64,000 nt of DNA from Variovorax beijingensis. Lineage in GTDB: Bacteria; Pseudomonadota; Gammaproteobacteria; Burkholderiales; Burkholderiaceae_C. The notes beneath the pieces are model-generated. The model saw only the letters and a program-made list of their open reading frames with translations. It did no database searches and was not told where the DNA came from. The stretch spans positions 310,001 through 374,000 of the forward strand of contig NZ_VIVL01000003.1 in the NCBI RefSeq assembly GCF_007828835.1. Direction: 5' to 3'. A program made the translations under genes and the position numbers. Below, in pieces: positions 1-8,300 of the stretch. Positions within the stretch are counted from its first letter, which is position 1. Every line of letters begins with the position of its first letter.

Positions 1-617
1 GCCTTCGCGCCAGCAGCCCGGCGCTCAAGCGCGGCGACCGGCGTGTGGGCGTGCTGCTGCGAGATCCGGCCATGGCGGACCAGCTCGCGCTGATCGGCGC
101 GGTGCTGCCGCAGAAGCACCGCATCGGCGTGGTCGCCACGCTCGAATCCGAACCGCTGGTGCGCGAGCTGCAGCGCGCCGCGCAGAACGGCAATCCGCCC
201 TGGGACATCCAGGTGGAGTACGCACCCGACAACAGGTCGCTGGCCGGCGCGCTGCACTCGGTGCTGCCGCGCAGCGATGCCCTGCTGGTGCTGCCCGACC
301 TGATCGGCGACAACCAGGCCGCCACGCTCTCGGTGCTGCGCGCCGGCGCCGGCGCGGGCCTGCCGGTGTTCGGTGCCAGCGAAGGGCTGGTGCGCTCGGG
401 CGGCCTGGCCGCCGCCGTCTCCACGCCGGCGCAGCTGGCCCAGCAGGCGCGCCAGCTCGGGCAGAAGCTTGCGAGCGGCGCCGGCGGCAGCACCAACCCG
501 CTGGTCGAATCGGCTGCGCCCGCGACCGTGCGGGTCAACGTCACCGTGGCGCGCGGACTCGGCCTGCGCCTGCCCGAGGAACGGGAACTGACCGAGCGGC
601 TCACGGTCGTCCGATGA
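1..617 (+). CDS. ABC transporter substrate-binding-like protein, C-terminal part
   Basis: The reading frame is already open at the window edge (codons from base 3), so the N-terminus and any signal peptide lie upstream. The visible 204 codons alternate hydrophobic beta strands and helices as in TrpX-like (COG2984) periplasmic binding proteins: a VGVLLRDPAMADQLALIGAVLP segment followed by a second lobe with SDALLVLPDL and GLPVFGASEGLVRSGGLAAAV. Its stop overlaps the start of the next gene (ATGA at 614-617), so the two are probably translationally coupled. The likely job is to sense or bind a small ligand for the adjacent sensor kinase rather than to feed a permease, since no permease gene is visible. 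The family assignment is tentative. Confidence 0.6.
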   Translation, partial: LRASSPALKRGDRRVGVLLRDPAMADQLALIGAVLPQKHRIGVVATLESEPLVRELQRAAQNGNPPWDIQVEYAPDNRSLAGALHSVLPRSDALLVLPDLIGDNQAATLSVLRAGAGAGLPVFGASEGLVRSGGLAAAVSTPAQLAQQARQLGQKLASGAGGSTNPLVESAAPATVRVNVTVARGLGLRLPEERELTERLTVVR

Positions 618-2611
618 GCGAGACGCTGCCCTCCCCGGGCGGGCGCGCCGATGCATCGGCGCCGCTTCACCCCACCGCGCCGACGCCCACGCTGCTGGTG
701 CGCGGCAACCTGCAGCGCGACCTGTTCCGGCTCGGCGTGGTGCCGTGCGCCGCGGTGGCGCTCGCGCTCACGGGCTGGTTCACCCACAGCCGGCTGCAGA
801 CGCTCGAGGCCGCCTTCGACGCCGAGGGCCAGGCGGTGGCGCGCCAGGTGGCGGCCATGTCCGACCTGAGCCTTTATGCCGGCGACCTGCCCGCGCTGCA
901 GAACGTGGCCAATGCCGCGCTGCGCGGCGGCCAGGTGATGCGCGTGGAAATCAGCAACAGCGCCGGCGTCTACGTGACGGCCGGTCCCAAGGCCTCGTCG
1001 CTCGCGCAGCTGCGCATGTTCACCTCGCCGGTCACGCTGCGCGAAGCCTCGCGTGCCAGCGCCTTCGCGCCGGCCGGCTCCACCGCCGCCGGCGACACGC
1101 CCATCGGCCTGGTGCAGACCTTCCGCGACACCACGGCCTATGCGCGCGAACGCAGCCGCTCGCTGATCGCGAGCATCGGCATTGCGCTGGTGGCGCTGCT
1201 CGCAGCCTGGGCCTCGGTGCGCCACATGGCGCGCACGGTGGCACGGCCGCTGCGGCGCATCTCGCGCACCGTGGCCGCGCTCGAGGCCGGGCACTTCGAG
1301 GCGCGCTGCGATGTGGCCGAGGGCGACAGCCGCGCGTCCACCGGCAATTCCGGCAGGGGCCGCGCGCACGAGCTCACGGTGCTCGCGCACGACATCGACC
1401 GCCTGGCCGAACGCCTGCAGCGCAACCGGCAGATCAGCGAGGAGCGCGTGCGCGAGGCCACCGCGGTGGCGCTGCAGCGCATGGCCGAGGCCGAGCAGGC
1501 GGCGCTCTCGCGCGCCCGCTTCCTGGCCGCGGCCAGCCACGACCTGCGCCAGCCGCTGCATGCCATGGGCCTGTTCATCGACGGCCTGCTGCCGGGCGCC
1601 AGCCCCGCGCAGCGCCCCGCCATGCTGCGGCTGCAGGAGAGCACCGAGTTCATGGGCGTGCTGCTCGACGACCTGCTGGAGATCTCGCGGCTCGATGCCC
1701 AGGTGCTGACGCCGGCGATCACCAAGGTGCCGCTCGCGGCGCTGTTCGACCAGCTCGATGCGCAGCATGCCGCCACCGCGGTCGAAACGCATGTGCGCCT
1801 GCGCTGGAGCGACCGCGGCCTGGCGGTGCGCAGCGACGCCGCGCTGCTGCAGCGCATCGTCGGCAACCTGGTGGCCAATGCGCTGCGCCATGCGCCGGCC
1901 GGCGGCACCGTGCTGGTGGCCGCGCGCCGCGCCCGCGGAAAGAACGGCGACAGCGTGCGCATCGAGGTGCGCGACAACGGCATCGGCATCGCGCCCATCC
2001 ACCAGGGCCGCATCTTCGAGGAGTTCTACCAGGTGGCCAACACCGAGCGCGACCGGCGCCGCGGCTTCGGCCTGGGCCTGGCGATCTGCGCGCGCATCGC
2101 GGCGCTGCTGGGCACCCGCATCACGCTGCGCTCGGCGCTGCAGGCAGGCAGCACCTTCGCACTCACCTTGCCCGCGGCCCATGCGGCCGACGCCATCGCG
2201 CCCGAGCCCGTGCCGCTCGCGCTGACGCCGCTGGCCGGCCTGCACTGCATGGTGGTGGACGACGACCCCGCCATCCTCGACGGCAGCCGCGCGCTGCTGG
2301 AGCAGTGGGGCTGCCAGGTCGAATGCGTGGCCACGGGCGCCGAGGCCATCGCGCGGCTGGGCACGGGCGATGTGCATTTCGACGCGGTGCTGTGCGACCT
2401 CCAGCTGGCCGGCGACGGCGACGGCATGGACGTGATCGACGCCGCCAGGCGCCTGCAGCCCGATGCGCTCGCGGTGCTGGTCTCGGGCGCCACCGGGCCC
2501 GAGGTGCTGCAGCGGCTGCGCCATGGCGGCGTGATGCTGCTGACCAAGCCGGTCGCGCCGGCCAAGCTGCGCGCGCTGCTCACCACGCGGCGCCATGCGC
2601 ACGCGGCCTGA
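614..2611 (+). CDS. Hybrid sensor histidine kinase / response regulator
   Basis: A 665-residue inner-membrane kinase. Two membrane segments (about residues 38-58 and 184-203) flank a periplasmic sensor region. A HAMP-like linker leads to the HisKA box SHDLRQPLHAM with phospho-acceptor His309, then an HATPase domain with N (NLVANALRHA), G1 (RDNGIGI) and G2 (FGLGLAI) boxes. A C-terminal receiver domain begins at MVVDDDP and has phospho-acceptor Asp595 in LCDLQLAG and the conserved Lys in LLTKPV. The layout is a hybrid kinase with a terminal receiver, so output probably passes to a separate response regulator that is not in view. It starts inside the stop of the upstream binding-protein-like gene, which suggests that gene supplies its sensory partner. 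The ligand is unknown. Confidence 0.9.
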   Translation: MSETLPSPGGRADASAPLHPTAPTPTLLVRGNLQRDLFRLGVVPCAAVALALTGWFTHSRLQTLEAAFDAEGQAVARQVAAMSDLSLYAGDLPALQNVANAALRGGQVMRVEISNSAGVYVTAGPKASSLAQLRMFTSPVTLREASRASAFAPAGSTAAGDTPIGLVQTFRDTTAYARERSRSLIASIGIALVALLAAWASVRHMARTVARPLRRISRTVAALEAGHFEARCDVAEGDSRASTGNSGRGRAHELTVLAHDIDRLAERLQRNRQISEERVREATAVALQRMAEAEQAALSRARFLAAASHDLRQPLHAMGLFIDGLLPGASPAQRPAMLRLQESTEFMGVLLDDLLEISRLDAQVLTPAITKVPLAALFDQLDAQHAATAVETHVRLRWSDRGLAVRSDAALLQRIVGNLVANALRHAPAGGTVLVAARRARGKNGDSVRIEVRDNGIGIAPIHQGRIFEEFYQVANTERDRRRGFGLGLAICARIAALLGTRITLRSALQAGSTFALTLPAAHAADAIAPEPVPLALTPLAGLHCMVVDDDPAILDGSRALLEQWGCQVECVATGAEAIARLGTGDVHFDAVLCDLQLAGDGDGMDVIDAARRLQPDALAVLVSGATGPEVLQRLRHGGVMLLTKPVAPAKLRALLTTRRHAHAA

Positions 2612-2646
2612 ATGGCACGCCCTCCTCCATCACCTTCGACGACGCC

Positions 2647-3441
2647 ATGCTCGACACCGCCGCCCTCAAGGACATCCGCCCCTTCGTCGCCACGCCCAGC
2701 TACAGCGGCGCCATGACCAGCCTCTACGTGCGCAGCCTGCTGGGCCTGGTCAATGCGGCGTGGACGCATGGTTTCGCGATGCAGACGCGCTTCCTCGACG
2801 GCGACAGCCTGCTCACGCGCGCGCGCAACCGGCTGGTGGCCGAGTTCATGGCCGATGCGCAGTGGACGCACCTGTTCTGGATCGACGCCGACGTCGGCTT
2901 CGCGCCCGATGCGGCGCTGCGCCTGCTGCTGTCCGGCCGCGAGGTGGTGGCCGGCGTCTACCCGCACAAGCACGATGGCTGGCCGGCCCAGGGCCTGGCG
3001 CGGCCGCTGCCGGCGGGCGCCACGCAGGCCGACTTCGACGCACTGCATGCGCGCTATCCGCTGAACCTGCGCCACACGCCGACGCAGGCCGACGCCGACG
3101 GCTTCGTCGAGGTGCTGGACGCACCCACCGGCTTCATGCTGATCGCCCGCGGCGTGTTCGAACGCATGGCCGCGGCCATGCCCGAGCTGCGCTACACCCC
3201 CGAGGCCGGCGACCACGCCAATGCGCACCTGCCGCACTGGCGCTTCTTCGACACCCAGTTCGAGCCCGCCACCGGCCGCTACCTGAGCGAGGACTTCGCC
3301 TTCTGCCGGCGCTGGCAGCAGCTGGGCGGCCAGGTGTTCGTCGACCTGCAGTCGCGCCTGTCGCACCAGGGCCTGAAGACCTGGCACGGCGACCTGCCGC
3401 GCGCGCTGGGCGCACTGGGCGACCACGGCCTCCCGGGATGA
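2647..3441 (+). CDS. Glycosyltransferase-like protein (GT-A fold, Anp1-like)
   Basis: 264 residues from the ATG at 2647, 35 bases after the kinase gene. The sequence opens with FVATPSYSG, followed by LTRARNRLVAEFM and LFWIDADVGF. The DADV motif is the DxD-type nucleotide-sugar/metal site, and the TRARN segment recurs in bacterial Anp1-like glycosyltransferases. A later SEDFAFCRRW segment resembles the acidic catalytic region (ED) of GT-A enzymes. No signal peptide or membrane span, so it should act in the cytoplasm. It converges with another glycosyltransferase gene ending 18 bases away, at the tail of the hemagglutinin locus. That makes a role in decorating the adhesin or another surface polymer possible but unproven. 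An in-frame extension upstream into the kinase gene is only open frame. Confidence 0.7.
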   Translation: MLDTAALKDIRPFVATPSYSGAMTSLYVRSLLGLVNAAWTHGFAMQTRFLDGDSLLTRARNRLVAEFMADAQWTHLFWIDADVGFAPDAALRLLLSGREVVAGVYPHKHDGWPAQGLARPLPAGATQADFDALHARYPLNLRHTPTQADADGFVEVLDAPTGFMLIARGVFERMAAAMPELRYTPEAGDHANAHLPHWRFFDTQFEPATGRYLSEDFAFCRRWQQLGGQVFVDLQSRLSHQGLKTWHGDLPRALGALGDHGLPG

Positions 3442-3459
3442 GCCGGCGCGCCGGGTCCG

Positions 3460-4239
3460 TCATGCCCGCCGGGCCGGCGGATCGAAGGTCCACCGCACCC
3501 GCAGCAGGCCCCAGAGTTCCTCCGGTGTCAGGCCAACTCCGGCCGAGCGCAGCAGCTCGTCGTGCAGCCCCTCGGGCGGCGGCAGGCCGGCCTGCAGATA
3601 GGTGGCCCGCCAGTGCGATTCGTACAGCACGGTGCTCTGCCGGGTCCAGCGCACGCGCAGCCCGTGGTGCTGCATGAGCCAGCACATCGCCCGGTCGCAC
3701 ACGGGGGTCAGCGAACGCGGCAGCTGCGACCAGGCGCCCCAGAGAAACCCGGCCGAGCGGGCCAGGCTGATGCAGTTGGTGTCCACGAAATCCGAGCCCG
3801 GCGCCTCGTCCGGCGGAACGATGCGCAGGTGCTCGTGGCCCGGCAGGAACATGTACCGGGAAGAGAACACCGCATCGACGGGCCGGCCCCGCTCCCGGGC
3901 CTCGGCATAGGCCTGCACCACCGAGGCGACGTGGCCGGGCAGGAACAGGTTGTCCGCGTCCAGGAAGCACACCATGTCGGCGCCGTCGGCCAGCGCGCAC
4001 AGCGCGCCGATGCCGCGCGGCGTGCAGCCGAAGTTGGCGTTGCCGTGCGGCAGCGGGATGTGCCTCACCTGCGGCCATTCGGCCAGCAGCCCGGGCTGCG
4101 GAAGACCGTCCGCCACCATGTAGTGCACCACCTGCGGATGGCCCTGCGCGCGCACGCTCTGCATGCAGCGGCGCAGCACGGCTGGCGGCTCGCGGTGATA
4201 GGGGGTGACCACAGCCACCCTGAGCGGCGCGTCGTTCAC
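3460..4239 (-). CDS. Glycosyltransferase family 2 protein
   Basis: 259 residues if the GTG at 4239 is the start, which lies one base after the stop of the radical SAM gene. It begins LRVAVVTPYHREPPAVLRRCMQSV, the typical GT2 start, followed by VVHYMVADGL. FLDADNLFLPGH carries the DxD-type motif that holds the metal and nucleotide sugar. There are no membrane spans, so it is a soluble cytoplasmic transferase. It is the last gene of the CHAT-TpsB-TpsA-radical SAM run and is presumably co-transcribed with it. Acceptor and sugar are unknown. The hemagglutinin encoded upstream is an obvious candidate acceptor by position, as in HMW-type adhesin systems, although HMW1C enzymes belong to a different family. 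Confidence 0.8.
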   Translation of the reverse strand: MNDAPLRVAVVTPYHREPPAVLRRCMQSVRAQGHPQVVHYMVADGLPQPGLLAEWPQVRHIPLPHGNANFGCTPRGIGALCALADGADMVCFLDADNLFLPGHVASVVQAYAEARERGRPVDAVFSSRYMFLPGHEHLRIVPPDEAPGSDFVDTNCISLARSAGFLWGAWSQLPRSLTPVCDRAMCWLMQHHGLRVRWTRQSTVLYESHWRATYLQAGLPPPEGLHDELLRSAGVGLTPEELWGLLRVRWTFDPPARRA

Positions 4240-4240
4240 C

Positions 4241-5338
4241 TCAGCTTCCGCGGTCCGCCAGTACGGGGATGGTGCGGGCCGCGGGCCGCGCCGCGGGAAA
4301 GAGCGCGGCCGGGCGGCGCGAGGCGCAGGTGCTGGTCTCCCGTCGCACGCTGTGGCTGATGCCGCAGAACTGGTTGCACCCGCGCATCGCCGTGCGGACG
4401 AACTCCGCCTCGCGCCAGAACAGGCGTAAGTCGCCGGGCTTGTCCAGCCGCATGCCCGGAAAGCTGCCCGAGAAGCACAGGCGCGCCACGCCATAGTGGT
4501 CCACCATGATGTTGCGCTCGTAGGTGTTGCAGATGTGTTCCGGCGTGCGCGTGTGCGAGCCCCAGCCGCGCGCCGCGTCCGGGCAGGCGCGCAGCGTGGA
4601 GAAGTACATGTGGACCTGATGCAGCCAGAGCGGGTTCAGCCCCAGGCGGAAGCGCTGGTCGCAGCGGCGGATCACCTCGACCAGCCGGTCCGGATCGACG
4701 TCGCGGTGGGCGGCGAAGAACGGATCGACCAGCGCCATCTGGCCGAAGCTGGGCTGCAGGAAGTTCAGCTTCAGCTTGTCGGCGCCCAGCTCGTCCAGCA
4801 CGAAGGCGTAGAAGTCCTCCAGCTCGAGGTAGTTCTCGTCGAAGATGAGGCCCATCACGTTGATCTTCGTATCGCTGCCCGGCGCGCGCGAGCGCGCCGC
4901 CAGCAGCAGGCGCAGCGCATCGGCCGCCTTGCCGAAGGCGCCCTTCACGCCGCGCGTGCGGTCGTGCAGGGCCGGCCGATGGCTGTTGAGCGACACCGAG
5001 ATGCCATGCGGGCCCTCGCGGATCATGCGCTCGGCCATGGCCTCGTCGCGCACGCGGGTGCCGTTGACGACCGACAGGCAGGTCAGGCCCAGTTCGCGGC
5101 AGCCGCGCGAGATGTGGAAGTAGTCTTCCAGGTCGAGCATGCTCTCGCCGCCGCAGATCACCACGCTGCCCCGGGGATTCATCCCGGCGAACTCCGCCAG
5201 CAGCTCGCGCCGGCGCGCCGGGCCGAGGTAGCGCGCGCGGTCGGCGTCGTCGAGCTTCCAGAAGTCGCAGTGCTCGCAACGCAGGTTGCAGCGCTTGTTG
5301 GTCTGGAGGAACAGGAACAGGGGCGGCGGCAGTTCCAC
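4241..5338 (-). CDS. Radical SAM protein with SPASM/twitch-like C-terminus
   Basis: The CxxxCxxC cluster motif (CNLRCEHC) binds the 4Fe-4S cluster that cleaves S-adenosylmethionine. A GGE segment (VVICGGES) follows, as usual for SAM binding. The C-terminal third has further cysteines: one in HICNTYERN, one in VARLCFSG, then CNQFC. This spacing resembles SPASM/twitch auxiliary-cluster domains used in peptide and protein modification. I chose the GTG at 5338, 14 bases after the TpsA stop, which places the first cluster at Cys17/21/24 (365 residues). An ATG at 5431 would add 31 residues but overlap TpsA by 79 bases. The substrate is unknown, and the gene is packed between the adhesin and a glycosyltransferase. 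Confidence 0.85.
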   Translation of the reverse strand: MELPPPLFLFLQTNKRCNLRCEHCDFWKLDDADRARYLGPARRRELLAEFAGMNPRGSVVICGGESMLDLEDYFHISRGCRELGLTCLSVVNGTRVRDEAMAERMIREGPHGISVSLNSHRPALHDRTRGVKGAFGKAADALRLLLAARSRAPGSDTKINVMGLIFDENYLELEDFYAFVLDELGADKLKLNFLQPSFGQMALVDPFFAAHRDVDPDRLVEVIRRCDQRFRLGLNPLWLHQVHMYFSTLRACPDAARGWGSHTRTPEHICNTYERNIMVDHYGVARLCFSGSFPGMRLDKPGDLRLFWREAEFVRTAMRGCNQFCGISHSVRRETSTCASRRPAALFPAARPAARTIPVLADRGS

Positions 5339-5352
5339 GGCCAGGTCCGCTC

Positions 5353-8300
5353 TCAGAAATCCGCGCAGCCGTTCTTGCGGTCCGTGGCCACGCAGCTCGT
5401 GAGGTTGGGCCGCGAACGCACGCGCGACCATTCGCGCGCCAGCAGGTCGCCGTCCTGCTGCGCACGTTCACCCTCCAGCGGCCCGGTGGCAAAGCAGATC
5501 GGCGGCGCGCCGAGGTTGCGGTCGAAGGTGTAGGTGTTGGTGTTGGGCAGCTCGCGCACCAGGTCCGAGCCCGGGAAGTCCGGCCGGCGCAGGTTGGCCG
5601 TCACGGTCAGCGTCCCGGGCACCACGTCCACCGCATAGCCGGCCGCCGAGGTGAAGCTGCCGTTGATCGCATAGCGTCCCGCGGGGCTGAAGATGCCGGC
5701 CAGGCTCGTGGGCGTGCCCATGAAGCCGGCCGTGCCGTCGCCCAGGATCAGCCCGCCGATGGTGAAGCCGAAGGGCGGGTTGGCCATGCCGAAGGGCCGG
5801 CTGGCGTCGCCGATGACCACCGTGGCCCGCGGCTGCTGGGCATAGATGAAATGGTTGTCGCCCGGCGTGATGCTCACGGTGCACAGCCCCAGGTAGGCGC
5901 AGTGGAACAGGTTGGGGGTGGCGCCCGAGCCGGCGAGGCCGCCGCGCGACTCGCCCACCCAGGTGTCGGCCCAGATGCGCCAGGGCGCGCCGCCCAGGCT
6001 GCCGCCGCCCGCATTCTGGAAGCGGGCCGCGGCCACCAGGTCGGTGCCCGAGGTGCTGGTGACGGCGGTGTCCAGCGTGAGGTCGCCCGAGAGCGTGCGC
6101 ACGAACACCGTGTCGGCCGCCATCGAGGTGGCCGACACCACCTGCGGCTGGTTGGTGCCGGCGTCGAAGCCGGTGACCGACAGCGCGCCGATGCGCACGC
6201 CATCGACGTCCTGGTAGCGGAAGGCGCCGGCGGCGCCGCCGCCCAGCGTGTTCTCGCTCACGTTGTTGGCCGCCTGGTCCAGCAGCACGCTGCCGCGGCT
6301 GGAGCGCGCCAGCAGGTGCTGGGCGGTGATCGGTGCTTTCACCGTCTGCGTGATGTCGCCGGCCGAGAGCAGGCCCAGTCGGTCCGCCGTGACGGCGCCG
6401 TTCAGCACGATGCCGCCGGCGCCGCCGCCCACGCCTTCGTTCTGCAGCGTGAGTGCGCCGCCGGTCGCCAGCGCGCCGGCCACGGTGATGGTGCCTGCGT
6501 GCGTGTTGCTGCCCACCACCACGCTGGGCGCATTCAGGCGCGACATCAGCGCATCCGACAGCGTGAACCCGCCCCCCGCCGCACCGCCCACGGTGATGGC
6601 GGCGGCCGTGGCGTCGAAGGCATTGAGCGACGCGTCCATGCCGCCCGGCCGCAGGTTGATGGTGCCGGCGGCGCTCACCGGCACGTCGATGGCCAGGGCC
6701 GGCGCGCTGCCGTCGTTGCTGGCGCGCAGCACCAGGTTGCCGCTGCTTTGCACCTGCGGCGCCGCGCCCGGAGCGCCGGTGGACAAGAGGCCGGGCTGGA
6801 TCGACACGCCGGGGGTGCCCTGCAGGGAACTGCCGGTCAGCTCGATGCTGCCGCCGCCGGTGGTGGCCAGGCGCGCGCCGTTTTCCAGCCGCACGCCGCT
6901 GTCGGTGCCATCGACCACCGCGCTGGCAAACAGGCCCTGCAGCGCGATGCTGCCGCTGCCCGTGGTGATGCTGCTGCCGCCGGTCACCAGCACGCCGTGC
7001 GTCGCGTTGAATGCGCTCGAGCCGCGGTCGAAGTCCTGCACGCCCCGCACCAGCACGTTGCCGCTGGTGGTCGAGATGGCGGTGGGAACCGGGACCCCCA
7101 CGGCCCGCAGGAACAGCGAATCCAGCTGCACCGCGCTGCCGCTCTGGCCCGTGCCGCCGGTCCCGGTGATGGCCACGTCGCCGGTGGCGCTGTCGATGCG
7201 CGCTCCGTTGAGGCTCACGCCGCCGCCGGCGATGCTCACGTCGCCGCCGGCGCCCACATCGGACTGGCCGACGCGCGTGTCGATCCGGGTGCCCTGGAGC
7301 AGCACGAAACCCGAGGGCGCGCCGGTCTGCCCATTCAGGATCGACACCGCCCCGCCGTTGGTGATGATCTGGTTGTTGAACCTGCTGGTCACCGAATCGT
7401 AGATGCCGCCGACGCCATGCGCATGGATGGACACCGCGCCGCCGCCCGTGTCGATGGTGCCGTCCACGTCGATGTTGATGTCGCTGAATGCGGGGCTGCC
7501 GCCGACGAAGCCGGAGTCCAGCGTCACGCTGCCGCCGCGCGTGTGCACGTCGCCACTGAGCGCGACGAACTGGGTGGTGCTCGGCCCGTCCGTCTGCAGG
7601 CGCAGCTCGCCGCCGCCGGTATCGATACTGGCGGAATTGAAAACCACTTCGGCATAGCCCGTGCCCGTGGCGTGCGCCAGCACGCGGCCCCCGTTGGTGG
7701 AGATGACGGCCTGGTCGGCCCCCGTATTGCCGAAGTAATGGACATAGCCGTCGAGCGCACCGCCCGAGCCGGCATTGAAGATCACGTCCATCGGCCCCGT
7801 GGTCGAACGGATGATCGGCGCCAGATACGAGCTGGAAAACACGCGGTCGCCGATCGAATGCGCCGCATTCAGTTCGAACACCAGCGGCGCGCTGCCCGCC
7901 GTGCGCTCGATCAGCATGCCGCTGCCGAAGCGGATGTCGCCCGCATCCGTTCCCGCAGTGCCCGTGGTGATGGTCACGCTCGTGCCGGTGTTCAGCGCGC
8001 TGTTGATGTCGCCGTCCTGGATGGTCGAGGTGGCCACCGGGTCGAAGGGGTTGGTCGGCAGGCTGCCGCCGCCTGCCGCGCCGTGGACGATGGTGACGTC
8101 ATAGGGATCGACGATCCACCGCCCCGCCAGGCCGGCCGGCGCCGAGGCGTCGACGCGGATGCCGCTCACGTCGAACGAGCCGCCCGAGGTTTCGATCATG
8201 CCGCCGTTGCCGCCGGCGCTGCCGCCCCGGGCCTGCAGGTCGCCAAAGGCGCGCACCGAACGCTCGCCCACGACGGTGATGCTGCCGCCGTTGCCGCTGC

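Noticed and set aside
745..2646. Extension of the glycosyltransferase-like gene far upstream within the kinase gene
   Set aside because: The region is the kinase gene in another frame; the extension has only biased composition, and family similarity begins after 2647.
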